Assembly: GCF_000005505.3 (NCBI RefSeq)
Contig: NC_016131.3
Span: 2,790,001-2,854,000 of the forward strand
Length of the DNA stretch: 64,000 bases
From: Brachypodium distachyon
Lineage: Eukaryota; Streptophyta; Magnoliopsida; Poales; Poaceae
Reading direction: 5' to 3'
In this document: piece by piece, positions 36,318 to 47,814 of the stretch
How positions within the stretch are numbered: position 1 is the stretch's first letter
Layout: each line of letters begins with the position of its first letter
Program-made: the position numbers and the translations under genes
Notes under the pieces: model-generated
Seen by the model: the letters and a program-made list of their open reading frames with translations, nothing else
The model's database searches: none
Told to the model about the DNA's origin: nothing

Positions 36318-37517
36318 TCAGCTCTCGGAAGCATGTGGAATATTTTCATCAGATGAGGATGGATCTGCGAAGAGTGCCCTCAAACCAGAGAACATAGGAC
36401 TGCCAGGCTGGCTGCCTCCATCATGGTTAGTACCTTCTACATCACTACTACTTGACTCAGCACTATCTCCATCAGCGCTCACTGTCCCACCGCCACTGCC
36501 TGATTCACACGGGTTCTTTGACTCCTCGGTAGGCAACTGAAATCGACAGATCGGGCAAGAACTGTGGAGCTCCAGCCATGGAAGGATGCAGTGGGAGTGA
36601 AACTTGTGTTGGCAAGGCATCTCCTTTGCTTCCGTCCCCATTTCAAACTCCTCAAGACAGACTGTACAGCCCAATATTTCCTGGATGTTCACAGTGGGCA
36701 ATGCTGCTACTGATTCCTTCTTGGCAGGTGGTGTACCAGAACGATTAAGGTCACTATCTGCCAAACGCTGCAAGAGAAGATCTAGGCCAGGCCCAAGAAA
36801 GTAATCATGAAGTGAAACTCCTGCAGTAGTGTTGCTTGAGTCCTCTTGGTTGTCAGCAGGTCCAAATGTTCCTTGGAGAATAATGGCCTCATTGTTGGAG
36901 TTGATCAGTATTAAGCTTTCTGTCCTTTCTCTCCGACGATTTCTCTCCCTAGTCCTCTCCCTCTCCCTTTCTATCTCCCTGGCTACTCTAACCCTTTCCC
37001 TCTCCCTTCTTTCTCTATCCCGGTCTCTCTCCCTGTCCCTGTCCCTGCCAATGTCATCCAAGCCCCTTATGTCACTGCGGAGGGTCTGGAGCAGCCTGAC
37101 AAGGGAAGAGCCACTCCTTCGCCTCCTGATCAAGTCTTCAAGCTCACGATCGGAATCATCCTCTTCTTCCTCCTCTGCCTCCGCCTCCTCTTCCTCCTCA
37201 TCATCAGTATCCATCAACGCCCTCCTGATCCTTTCTTGCCGGGACTCATCATCAGAATCAGAATCCATCATATCCCTCCGGGGCCTTGACCGCCGCGACG
37301 AACCCCCCATCATCCCAAGCAGCAACGGGGCCCAAAAGAGGGACCGATCAGACTCATTTGTGTCAGACCTCAGGTTTGCCGATGGCTCAAAGCCCACAGA
37401 CCCCATATCTTCCACAAACCCGCCATCACAATCTGGGCACTTCTTCTCTGGCTCAACGGGAACGACCACTTCCTCACAGCTGTGGCACCAATACCTAACT
37501 CCCTGATCTTCTTCCAT
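36318..37517 (-). CDS. RING-H2 E3 ubiquitin ligase with N-terminal zinc ribbon
   Basis: Intronless coding region, 399 aa from MEEDQGVRYWCHSCEEVVVP. An in-frame ATG lies 33 bases further upstream, but the chosen start begins at the conserved zinc ribbon (about residues 8-36, CHSC...CPDC). Then come an acidic stretch (DTDDEEEEEAEAEEEEEDD), an Arg/Glu/Asp repeat region predicted to be charged helix (RDRDRERDRDRERRERER), and a C3H2C3 RING at 284-326 with Cys284, Cys287, Cys302, His304, His307, Cys310, Cys321, Cys324 all present (WLELHSSCPIC at its end). The C-terminus is Ser/Gly-rich. This arrangement matches plant RING1/CIP8/RDUF-like ligases that transfer ubiquitin from an E2 to substrates; the substrate cannot be predicted. 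A 5'UTR intron is likely (acceptor GTGTGCAG|GGAAAA at 37542; a good donor GTGCA|GTGAGT at 38092/38091). Confidence 0.93.
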   Translation of the reverse strand: MEEDQGVRYWCHSCEEVVVPVEPEKKCPDCDGGFVEDMGSVGFEPSANLRSDTNESDRSLFWAPLLLGMMGGSSRRSRPRRDMMDSDSDDESRQERIRRALMDTDDEEEEEAEAEEEEEDDSDRELEDLIRRRRSGSSLVRLLQTLRSDIRGLDDIGRDRDRERDRDRERRERERVRVAREIERERERTRERNRRRERTESLILINSNNEAIILQGTFGPADNQEDSSNTTAGVSLHDYFLGPGLDLLLQRLADSDLNRSGTPPAKKESVAALPTVNIQEILGCTVCLEEFEMGTEAKEMPCQHKFHSHCILPWLELHSSCPICRFQLPTEESKNPCESGSGGGTVSADGDSAESSSSDVEGTNHDGGSQPGSPMFSGLRALFADPSSSDENIPHASES

Positions 37518-37542
37518 CTTATTTTCTGTTAATGACTTTTCC

Positions 37543-38091
37543 CTGCACACTCTCTATTGTATCTCCAGTCCTAATCCACAGCCGAAACCACTACACAGTC
37601 ACGAAGATGCCTTCCTTCAGCAGCACATCAAAGCTATCCTTGGCACCCTGAAACAACTTTCCCATGAGCATCTCCACTATATTTGCACTAACAAGAGAAG
37701 TAACAGATCTAAGACAAACAACAAAAAGGCAAACCAGTTCCCAGTAGGTGTACTCCACACTTCATGATAAAAAAAGGTAGAGAATATTTCATGGAGACTT
37801 TCTACACCAGCACCTACTAGTAGTCTAGTACAGCAGGCATGCCTTCATACAAGACCAACCAGGAAATCAATCGAGCCAAGCATCACAAGGACTAAGCAAA
37901 GGGGTGACGGTTGCGGTGAAACCCAGGGTCCTACTCCTGCCCTCAAATTCGATTCAAGCAAGCAACAGATACACCTATTAACTCGAAAATCAAGACCGCT
38001 ACTCTAGTCCTCGCTGAAGATCCGTGACAGAGAAACAAACTAAGCCGCAGCAACCCGAGATCTACGATCACAAGCACACAAACCAACTCAC
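37543..38091 (-). other. Probable 5'UTR intron of the RING-H2 gene
   Basis: Interval of 549 bases between donor GCGGTGCA|GTGAGTTGG and acceptor AGTGTGCAG|GGAAAAG, both on the minus strand, 25 bases upstream of the coding start. Inferred from splice signals only; an mRNA would settle it. Confidence 0.45.
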
Positions 38092-38529
38092 TGCACCGCG
38101 ATAATGAAACCACAGAGCGAACTCAAACGAATTGACGGTCCAGGAAGTCTGGCACGAGAGAGAGCAGGAGCGCAAACCATCTGTTCGGGGGGGTTCTTCA
38201 GCTCAGGCCATGATTCCACCGCCGATTTCTTCCGCCGGCAAGTGCTGGCGTGGGTGGCAATTTGGAGGGGAAGGCGAACGAAGGAAGAAAAGGGGATAAA
38301 TCAGTGCGCCGAGCGAACAGCAAAGGTCGTTGGTTCCCAAGAGTGTAGCTTGTTTATGTGGGAGGGCTTCTTTATAAATGTTGCTTTTACACGACTGACC
38401 CTGTGTTATTGCTATTCGCACATGTGGTCATGGCCTCGGGATTCCGATACAAATCCGCGTGACGCGTGTTTCTGTCCATTTTTTACGTGAATCCTTGTGA
38501 TTCTCCTTCTCCGTAGGAACCTAATTCCG

Positions 38530-38640
38530 TCCAACAAAAAATGTTTAAAATTTATCAAAATTTGAATGTATCTATATATGACTTAGTATATATAGATGCA
38601 TTCAAATTTAGTCAAAGTTAAGACATCTTTTGTTGGAGAA
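38530..38640. mobile_element. Stowaway-like MITE remnant
   Basis: The segment TTCCGTCCAACAAAAAATGT ... TCAAATTT ... GACATCTTTTGTTGGAGAAG has inverted ends (CCAACAAAAAATGT against ACATCTTTTGTTGG) around a palindromic centre with TATATA. It resembles degraded grass Stowaway/Tourist elements; boundaries approximate. Confidence 0.45.
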
Positions 38641-39219
38641 GTATTTCAACTGGTTCAATATGTTTACGTTGTTGCGTATATCAAATAAATTAGGCTACTA
38701 CTCGCTGTAAATAAATTAAACTACAGATCACCATTATATATTAGTAGGGCTTCCTAGTAAATTTATGGTAATTTTGGTGACAAACATGACGCCATGAATA
38801 GTTAAGTATGTTGTACAGTAATAAATTTAATCGTTGTTATCAGATGATGAGTGTTCTTTTCCATACAAAACGATAAGACGATGAAATCTAAAACATGGCA
38901 TATCAAAGTTTTGTATCGACGATGATGAGTTGTTGTGAGTAGGTGACCGAGCGTGTGTATACATGATTATACTATTATTCTTTGTCCACCTAAGGGCAAA
39001 TCCTATAATTAGCTCGTTAACCAAGCTAATGGCATCTCCAATGGCGAGTCTTCACTTGTCTTTTCTCGTTGTCAATTTGGTGGTTGCTCAGACAAACGGG
39101 GATGAACTAAAATACCACGCTACCCTTGGAAGTCTACATTCTCCCCGATTGTCAATTTCACTTTTATTATTTTTTAGTTCTATTTTGCACATACATATAT
39201 AATCAGAACATCCTTCAAA

Positions 39220-39407
39220 CAGGGGCAGACCCAGCCGGGTGGTGGGGTGGGGCCTGCCCCACCCAATAATTTTTAAATCTCTCTTTCATTAGTAAAAATT
39301 ATTGAAAAAATTAGAAAAAAAAATATCGTCACACTGTATTTGCCTCACCTAATATTAAAAATAGAATGTTTACCCCACTCAATATTGAAAAGCTGGGTCC
39401 GACACTG
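39220..39407. mobile_element. hAT-type MITE with perfect 8-bp target duplication
   Basis: The element starts CAGGGGCAGACCCAGC and ends GCTGGGTCCGACACTG. The reverse complement of the end matches the start at 13 of 16 positions. It is flanked on both sides by the same 8 bases, CCTTCAAA (39212-39219 and 39408-39415). CAG...CTG ends plus an 8-bp duplication identify the hAT superfamily. At 188 bases with no coding capacity it is non-autonomous. Confidence 0.88.
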
Positions 39408-39419
39408 CCTTCAAAGGTG

Positions 39420-41060
39420 ATTATTTGCGACGGAAAGAGGATGGGAGCGAGGGAGGAGAAAAATGGAGGGAAATTTGTGACACCCCAATCCCATCGGCTG
39501 CACCAGAACCTGTCATTAGAAAGTTTTCATTCATTCGGAATCTTCTAAAAAGTCGCTTATGACAAGTAAAATGGGACAAATTGAGGACGTGGCCGACAAA
39601 AAGGAAACCCATTTCACCCGAGATTTGGGGAAGAAATAAGGAGGACATAAAAGTACTGACAAATAGAGAGGATTTAGGAGTCCTAATTACATTGTATTAT
39701 GTGTCCATGGACCTTTGCATGCATTTGCTTCTGTCTATTTTATCAAAACTGTAAAATCCAAAACCCTGGTATTGATATCCGGAGACACGCATGAAGAAAC
39801 CTTGGTTCCATACCGAGAATATAAAGAAGGTTCGGAAATGATGTCCATCTGTTCAGTGAGCTTCCTGAATTTCCTTGAAATTCATTACGGAAAGCCTAAC
39901 TGTCTGGAGAGGACACGCTAAGAAACAAAACACAACTTAACAACCTATTAAAGTACATCTGCACATACGCTACTCATTGACATATTTGCATGGACCGTCC
40001 TTCATGGACCGACTTTATTTAGTTGAAGTCCGACCAATAAAATCCCTGGTTACCTTAAGCTTTCAAAGAATGTTCTGTTGGACACGAGTTGTAAAGTTAA
40101 CACTACGCGTGTAAAGCTAGCAATTGGTGTGCACTTGGCGGTCGTTCAAGCTTATGCTATGGCACCATTTGTTTTGGTCTCCTCAGTAGTTCAGCCTGAC
40201 ACGTCGTCGTCATGGGGCGGCCACAAGGAAAGAGAAAACAATTGGTAAATGGAAACACCTCACCATCCATCCACACAGCCGGATATAAAATTACAAACTC
40301 GACTTAGGTAATTAAAGGATCTCTTGTCGATTTAGTCCGTCGTTTATGCGTAAGCTCGTGATTTGTCTCATGGGTACGATTGGCTTCGTCTAATTAATCT
40401 CTTCCATTTCATCATACGCAGAGGTCCTGCCCAGAGCGCGTGGCCTTCTTCTCTAGTTGTGCGGGGCTAGGAACGACAGAGGCGACTTGCTTGAGGTCCC
40501 GGAGATATATATACAGAAGCCGCGTTCAAACCGTGTCGTGTGGGTGTCGTCAGTTCGCCGAGGCTGCGTTTAACTGTTCTTCAGTTTCATCTGACGTCTG
40601 TTTGGTGTACAGAAACTATCTCATGCCATCAAGAGGGAAGGAAATACGACAACATCACGTCAAGCAAAAAAAGAAAAGTGAGGTGCAGCAGGTGGGCCAT
40701 CATTGATCAATGGTAACAAAGGCAAGATGTAGAACTAAATTACGGCGAGCAATGGCATAAATCGTGGGTACTTCTTAATCTGCTCAAGATAAAAAGTCCA
40801 TGGGTGTTGAAGAAGCAAAGGTTACGCTGCAAGGCAAGGGCATGTGACTGTGCACATGCTCTCTGCGGAAGGGGTGGTCAATGACTCGTGGCCTTCTATT
40901 TCGATGCTCCTCAATTCCAGAGCTCACCTGTGCTCTTGTAGTTGTATCTTCTAAAAAAGCATCCTGCGGGCTGCGGTAAAACAGAAATAAAGAAAAAGAA
41001 AACGTGAAACAACGAGACAACGGAAAACGTAAAAGAACAAAAACAAGATTGCGACATTCA
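39420..41060. other. Intergenic, no gene recognised
   Basis: Mixed composition DNA without a supported coding region or clear repeat structure. Confidence 0.35.
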
Positions 41061-41099
41061 TGCGTGTCTCTATTTGATATGCTGGGGTATCTTTATCTT

Positions 41100-43205
41100 T
41101 ACTATTCCCAGTTACGTCCGCGGTAACACGTAGGCCCGTACGTCGTCCGCCCCCTACCGATTCCGCGCTTGCCAACAAAATTACATCGATGCCACCGCCC
41201 AACTGCCCTCGATCCTGCATCCACCCGATCGCTCGAGTACCTCGCCTCCCATCTCTCCCCACACGACGAAGACACCGCCTCCCATCCAGACGCCGGTGCG
41301 CCTCCGCCATCCCTTCCTCTGCCGCCGGGCTCTGCTGTGGTCCCGCAGGATGACGCCGCCACCCCTTCCAAATCCGGCGCAGGCGGTGGTGGCCCGCATC
41401 GCCGAGCCTCCCATCTCAAGAAAGGACTCCCTCAAGAACCCCTCGACGGGATCTGGAAGCAGGCTTCCCTCCTCCCCCCCAGGAGGAGCTCAAGCAGGTG
41501 CGCCTCGTCGGCGGAGCGGCCGGTGAGATTCACCCGTCCCAGATGCTTCGGCTGGCCGGCGAGAAGGACAAACGGCGTCTGCCGCCACCGCCGTGCGCCT
41601 ACCGCCCGCTCCTCGTCCTCCGCTGCAGCCGTCTTCGAGCGCGGGGTGCTGCCCCATTCCCATGTCTCGGTGCCGACCTCGTTAGGTCCTCCGGCCACCA
41701 CCGCCCGGCGCACCCTGTTCTTCCAAATCCTGCTTCTTGGCGACATGACGGCTCCAGAATCACTGAAATCGGGCGCATCTATCTCACCCCGATTCTCCCT
41801 CCTTCCCGATTTACCACTCCCTCTCCCGATTGACCGCGCCGTCGGCGGCTGGTCTGCTGCAGGCGGCGAAGGGGGAGACTAGAAACTGCTGCGGCGGCGG
41901 CTTCTAGGTACGTGGGCGTCGGCGAAGGCTAGGGAGTGAAGGAGGAGGTGATTGGGAACTGAGAGGTGAAGATTGTACTCTGCTTTGCTCGTTTTCTTCT
42001 TGAAATGTGTTGTGCTCGTTTTCTGCATGGAAGGCTAGCGATTGTGCTGTTCTTCGTCTTGAAAGGTGAAGGTATAATACTTGTATCCAATTGTCTTGGT
42101 TGCAGCTCTAATTCTTGAATCAAAATTGAGGGCACGTGGAATTTCCGCTTGAATCAAAGTTCAGTTTGTAGCCAACTGTCATCTTGTCATGTCGATCTCC
42201 TTAGAAGAAGTTAGATTAGATTTAGAAACAGCGTTAAACATCAGAAAATTGAATTCCAATGTTACAATCATATTGGGTACTCCTTTGTTCCATCAGTGTG
42301 TATGTTGTCGCAGTGAACAAACAAGTGCAAAAGTTACTTCTCACGGTGCTGCAGAAACTGTTAGGTATAGGCTATTAACCAAGCTGAACATTGCGGCACT
42401 GCTGAATCTTTTTTATTTCACTCCATCTTTTCATCTCAGAGATAATCAGGCTTTGCTTTGCATTTGAGTTAAATACCTGAATGCATCACTGAACATATTG
42501 CCCTTTCCAGTTTGGTGTTCAGACAAATTGATGCATTCTTATTTTGTTTAGAAGAAAATGGTTTTTTGTACTGTCTATTTGAATTTATCTGTGGTTGTGC
42601 TTTAATAGGAACAAGGATTTTATGAGTTCTTCATCGATAGTCCATCACATCGGTGACGCTCTTGAGTTTACATGCTTTATGATGATACATCTTTTTTGCT
42701 TCTGTGAAACTGACGTTAGATGCAAGCTTTTGTAAAGAACGTGAAACTGGCGTTAGGTACAACACATACATTGGTTCCCTAAGTTTTATGATGTTTCGAG
42801 CCGGCGGTAGAAGTGTCGATCTTTCCATTTCATTCTTATGTTTTGTTGCATGCGATCCAACCATGTTTTTTTTTTCTTTTGTACGTTCCAATTAATATAA
42901 ATTTATGCTAGATTTTAAGTTCTGTTTCTACATGTTTATGGCTTATCACTTCAGATGCAAGATTAGGTGCTTGACGAGCTGTGAGTGACGATAGATATTA
43001 TGTAATGCAGAGGATGCTAAATTGTTGAATCATGTAAGTAAATAGTGAGATGATAGTTAACTAATCATCGGTTCATCACTGATCACTTGACAAACTTTAT
43101 CAAATCCAGATAGTTGTTTGTGAACTATAATAATTTTTATTAGTATTTACATGTCTAATTTTGTTTTACTGTTGTTGCAACGCACGGTCACTCTGCTAGT
43201 AACCG
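41100..43205. repeat. Possible transposon carrying a GC-rich internal segment
   Basis: 41150-41900 is GC-rich and open on both strands but has no recognisable domain. It passes into AT-rich DNA that ends near TTGTTGCAACGCACGGTCAC (about 43173-43192) followed by TCTGCTAGTA. This type of terminus recurs in grass repeats, and a reverse-complement relative (ACTAGTTGAAATGCCCGTGC) lies at the window's right edge. The left boundary is not defined. Class uncertain. Confidence 0.3.
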
Positions 43206-44376
43206 TATAAGCTATGGTGAATGACCGGAGGTGTGATTATTAGTACGAGTGCTAGAAAAAAATTAGATTTGGTCGTGGTCCTATTACATGATCGCAAGCT
43301 CGTGGTCGTGGGGTCCCGAAAAAAACCACCCACTTTTACATCATCTAGCATGAGGTCATGAGATTGCTTGAGACCCTATCCTGATCACTTCATTTTCAAC
43401 ACCCATTCGAGCCGTGAGATTGGTCGAAGCCTTACTTATTTTCAACAACCATCCGGAATCTGAGATTGGTAGAAGCCTTGACTTTTATTGTTTTGTGATA
43501 AAAGTTTGACTTAGGTTTTTTTTAAAGGAAAGTTTGCCTTGGGTCAGTCGTTAGCTATTTTTTTACAATGTATGTTTTCTTTTGCTTTTCAAAATCGTAC
43601 ACATATTTCTTTTAGAACACGTACACATCTTTTGTTGTTGCATTACGATTTTGGGCGATGTTTTTCTTTTGGGAACGTGATTTTGGGCGATGTGAACCGG
43701 TCTATTATCATGAGCACTGGTGGGCCGAGTGGAAATCCCAGCCCGTTGGGTTAACCCACTGGAAAGCTGGAAATCAAATGCTAATGCAGAAGAAATGCAG
43801 AACGCATCGACATACGCATCTACTGTCTAGGCCCACGGCCCATTTAGACTATCTCTGAAAACAAACCAAAACGAGAAAGGCCCAGCAGCAGGCAGCCGCG
43901 TGCCGTTTCTGCGGGATGGACAGCCCATTCAGACTCATATACCGTAGCCGGCATGGCCGTCTCCCCGAGCTCTTCATACTTCAGTCCGGCCTGCCCGACG
44001 CAAGCTTGTTCGATCTTCGATGGACGGACGACGGAGAAGGAGGTGACCCGCACGGCAGGTGCACGGAAGCACCGCGAGCGGTCGTTGGCTAGGCCTGCTC
44101 CTCGGCTCACTTTGAATTAAAGAAAAAGGTTTGCTGAAATATTTTGGAGCAAAAGGCATGCGAGGCCTGTTGATGAGAACCCGGGCTCTCTGTGTGAATG
44201 GAGAAATGGAAAGTGAACAGTGACTCCGTTTGGACCTCACACATCTTGAGCAGCACCCGGATGCGGAAAGGCAGATGACAGCTTCCTCGTAGCTACCCAC
44301 TCATATTGGACAAGTCATGCGAAAAAGCTTGATGACAATCACACGAATGTCACAAAGGATGGTAAAATGTAATCCG

Positions 44377-44500
44377 TATTTTCTCCGTCTGAAAATAAAT
44401 AATACGAATTTGTCTAGATTCGTATTTATCTAAACGTGTTTAGTGTAGATCTACATGCGAATTAGACAAATTCGAATCACTTATTTTCGGACAGAGAAAA
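44377..44500. mobile_element. Stowaway-like MITE, copy 1
   Basis: Inverted ends TTTTCTCCGTCTGAAAATAA and, reversed, TTTTCTCTGTCCGAAAATAA, continuing through CGAATTTGTCT on both arms. Lies inside the first copy of the 44.3-45.3 kb direct duplication. Confidence 0.65.
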
Positions 44501-44764
44501 TAGATTAATTTGGCACAGAAAGGTGACAAAAGGTGGCCAAAGTTTAATTTGACAGTGAACATGCCTGGTAGGTGCTCTCTTTCATCACCAGAAGATTTTG
44601 GCTCGAGCTGGCCTCAAGTGCAATCACCCGTTCCGATGCTTATACCAGCAAATGGCACCTCGGGCCAATTTAATTACCCCACACGTGCAAGAAAGCAAAG
44701 TCGTGCGGAAAAGCTTGACGACAATCACATGAAGGTCACAAAGGATGCAAAAATATACTCCGTA

Positions 44765-44899
44765 CTTTTTCCGTCTCAAAATAAATGATTCGAATTTGTC
44801 TAAATTCGTATGTATCTAAACGTGATTAGTGTATAGATACATGCATAGATACATGCGAATTTAGATAAATTCGAATCGCTTATTTCCGAACGGAGGAAA
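44765..44899. mobile_element. Stowaway-like MITE, copy 2
   Basis: Same family as the element at 44377-44500: arms CCGTCTCAAAATAAATGATT and its inverted partner at ATTCGAATCGCTTATTTCCG. Its centre has an extra GATACATGCATAGATACATG direct repeat. It lies at the equivalent place of the second duplication unit, so the pair arose by segment duplication, not by separate insertion. Confidence 0.65.
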
Positions 44900-45812
44900 T
44901 AGATTAATTTGACACGGAAAGGTCACGAAAGGTGGCCAAGGTTTAATTTGACAGTGAACATTGTAGATGCTCTCTTTCATCACTCTGTCTTTCTTATAAA
45001 TCAAACAGCAGACTGAAGCAAGCAATTATGTGTTAATCCCTCCGTCCAACTATTGTAGGCGTCTTAACTTTTGTACAGTACCAAGACAACTTGGCAAGGC
45101 AACGATTCAGACGATTTTGCCTCGAGCTGGCCTCGCGTGCAATCAACCGTTCCGATGCTTGTGCCAGCAAACGGTTACTTTTGGTGAGCTTGCTGGCTGC
45201 ATGGGCCTCGGGAAGGAAAAAACCAATTTAACTACCCCCAAGCATGTGAGAAAGCAAATGGTATTTTGGACACTTTACAGCCAAAAGAGGTACACTACAC
45301 AGAGTAGAATGCCTAGAAAAACTGGACTGAGGGAGCGAGTATAAAGCAAGCAGCAGAGCCAGCAAGTACCCGCCCGCGCGCGCACACAGAGAATTAGCAA
45401 GCTTGTTCTTCGATGGACGGACGACGGAGATGGAGGTGGCGTGGGTGCCAAAGGTGACGAGGCGGTGACCGTCCGGCATGTCCACGGCGGCTCCGCGAGC
45501 GACCGTTTATGTGAATTCACATTTCAGCCTCACAAAGTCAGGTGACTTTAAGTCAGAGAATCCACCGGCGTTGACGAGAACCCGGACTCTCTGTAAGTGG
45601 ACAGTGACTCCGTGTGGACCCCACACGTATGAGCTTTTTGCTGACAGCACCCGGATGCGCCAATCGGTACGTAGATGGCAGCTTCCTGATAACTACTCAT
45701 ACCCACTCTGCCCTTCTTACTCCGTATGAAGCAAGCAGCATGCTGAAGCAAGCAAGCCTACAAGCGCACACAGAGTCTCATACCCACACACACCCACAGG
45801 AGGGAGAGAGAG

Positions 45813-47809
45813 ATGGGCTATGGGATAAAAGATCACATGAAATATCTGGCGATGACGCCAGAACAAAAGAAGAGGCACACAAAGGCGATGGGCGTCGTCA
45901 TTACGCTCTGTGCTGGGATCTGGATTCTGATCGGCGGCATCTGGCTGGCGGCGCGGGGCAACTCCACGGACTGCATCCGCTTCCTTCAGTGGTCCCTCAT
46001 CCCGATCGGTGTCACCCTCTTGGCCATCGTCTTCTTCGCCGGCTGCTACGGCGTCCGCAACGACGACGGCTGCCTCCAGGGCCTCTACATCTTCGTCCTG
46101 TTCTTCGCCGTCCTCGCCTTCGTCGCCTTCATGATCTTCGGTTTCGTCGCCGTCGGGGTCAACATCAAAGACGACGAACCGGCCCGCGAGTACAAGCTCA
46201 GTGACTACGGGGGGTGGCTCCGCGGTCGGCTGGCCGACACGCAGTACTGGGCCACAGTCAGCGCGTGCCTCCGCGACAGGCACGCCTGCGACGGCATGAA
46301 GCGTCTTGTACGCGACCCAGACACCAGCTTGCTCGTCCCTGAGAACGCCGACCTCTCGCCTATCCAGGTAGCCGCTTCTATCCTCGATTCCTCGCTCACT
46401 CTCCCCTCACTTCTTTTCATGTAATTTTTCTATCCATTTGAACGTGAAACGGCTGGGCTCGGGCGCACCTTTACCTACAGTCTTTATCGTCCATCGATGA
46501 ATTCATGCTTTGGCGTGGGGATCCTACACACAGAGAGATGGTTTAGGTGAGATTTGGTATTATCCAGGTCGGCAAACCTCATTGGAAGAGCGTAGGGATG
46601 GCAGGCCACTACTGTGCCTGAACAGAAGACCATCACATTAGTAGTAAATGCTGCGTTTGCTTGGTGGCTGCGTGCATCGGAAAAAAAACAATTTTTTGGT
46701 GTTTTTTTAGTGTGCAAGGCAGAACATAGTTTTTCCAATGCTATCTTCTACTTAGTATGCGAGGCAAAACAATTTTTTTTTCCAATGCTATTTTCGAGTA
46801 CGCGAGGCAAAACATTATTTTTCTAATGCTATTTTTTACTATGTGAGGCAAAATATTGTTGTTTCCAATGCTAGTTCTAGTGTGCAAGTCAAATCACTGT
46901 ATTTTCCAGTGCTATATGTTCACGTCTCCTGCGAATATAGTGGTTGGTGAACATTTACCACGACACAACTGCAACCGTAGGGTCACTGTTGCCCACTTGT
47001 CCCGATCCGTGACACCATGGGTTAGCAGAAGTGTTAGCAGCTGGTCTTAAAAGCTCGGCCCCACGTATGCACATCGTACGACAGTGAGGTACTAATAGTC
47101 ACGGTCTTAGAGATTGAAGGCACAGTGCGGCCGATACCAGTCATGCATTTTCCTTTAAATTTATAATTTTCTACTCCGTCGGTCCATATTAAGTGACTTT
47201 CTATTACATGTGTTTAGATGTTTTTTAGGTATAAATATATTCATATTTGAGCAAATTTGAGTCACTTAATATGGCACGGAGGAAGTGGTATTACATGTAT
47301 CTATACGTTTTTTAGGCATAGATATATTCATATTTGAGCAAATTTGAGTCACTTGATATGGCATTGAAGAGTATTTAAATATGGTTCCGTCTTTAAATTT
47401 TTAAGGGCTCGTAGACTCGGCAGTATTCCAAAATTGTAAAACTCGTTTCCGGATATACAGGAGTGTCTTCGAGTCTCTCAAGTGACCAACTAGCCGTATG
47501 ACATCATTTTATGGCTAAATATTGCAGTCTGGATGCTGCAAGCCACCATCGTCGTGTGCATTCACATACGTGAACGGGACCATGTGGACAACAACACCAA
47601 GTGTCCCTGCCATGGTAACCGACGAGGTCGACTGCAGCAGGTGGCGCGACGACCAGCAAATGCTTTGCTTCCAGTGCGACTCATGCAAGGCAGGAGTCCT
47701 TGAAGACATCAAGAAGGCCTGGAGCAACCTTGCGATTCCCTACACCTTTCTTGTGATGATCCCGCTCGTTTGTTCTTATCCTTGTCAGGTGAAGGCTTTT
47801 ATGGAATGA
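45813..47809 (+). CDS. Tetraspanin family membrane protein
   Basis: Two exons, 45813-46367 and 47528-47809 (intron 1,160 bases, phase 0 between SPIQ and SGCC, the place where plant tetraspanins keep their intron); 278 aa. Transmembrane segments: TM1 (VVITLCAGIWILIGGIWLAA), TM2 (WSLIPIGVTLLAIVFFAGCY), TM3 (IFVLFFAVLAFVAFMIFGFV). The large extracellular loop contains the plant signature GCCKPP and CysxxCys pairs (LCFQCDSCKAGVLEDIKKAW). Tetraspanins organise membrane microdomains and take part in development and vesicle biology. TM4 is unusual: only about 16 moderately hydrophobic residues (IPYTFLVMIPLVCSYP) followed by CQVKAFME and stop, whereas family members normally have a full TM4 and a longer tail. 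See the finding on possible frame change. Divergent member; no symbol assigned. Confidence 0.88.
46709..46916 (+). repeat. Minisatellite in the tetraspanin intron
   Basis: About five imperfect copies of a unit of roughly 42 bases with the pattern AGT-TGCGAGGCAAAACA-T-TTTTTCCAATGCTATTTT, in tandem within intron 1. Copies differ by several bases and by T-run length. Confidence 0.8.
47172..47373. mobile_element. Stowaway MITE with one arm duplicated
   Basis: TACTCCGTCGGTCCATATTA opens a Stowaway element whose inverted partner ends at TCACTTAATATGGCACGGAG (about 47288). Immediately after, the right two-thirds is repeated (TATTACATGTATCTATACGT to GAGTCACTTGATATGGCA, about 47287-47365). Same family as the MITE at 58430-58546. 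It lies in the tetraspanin intron. Confidence 0.75.
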
Positions 47810-47814
47810 GAAGC

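Larger units (their letters stand above)
43985..45720. repeat. Nested direct duplications upstream of the tetraspanin gene
   Basis: Block A (about 43995-44310) and block B (about 45395-45710) share ordered segments: AAGCTTGTTC-TTCGATGGACGGACGACGGAGA, TTGA-GAGAACCC-GG-CTCTCTGT, ACAGTGACTCCGT-TGGACC, CAGCACCCGGATGCG and AGATG-CAGCTTCCT. Between them, a second unit of about 390-550 bases is repeated (about 44319-44700 and 44706-45262), each copy including one MITE. Block B forms the proximal promoter of the tetraspanin gene, so block A is a duplicated promoter without its gene. Confidence 0.7.

Noticed and set aside
36829..37506. 225-codon plus-strand frame with Ser/Leu repeats
   Set aside because: Complement of the Arg/Glu/Asp repeat of the RING gene.
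41169..41882. 237-codon plus-strand frame in GC-rich DNA
   Set aside because: Open on both strands, no domain or promoter context, Pro/Arg/Ser-rich by composition, inside a repeat-like block.
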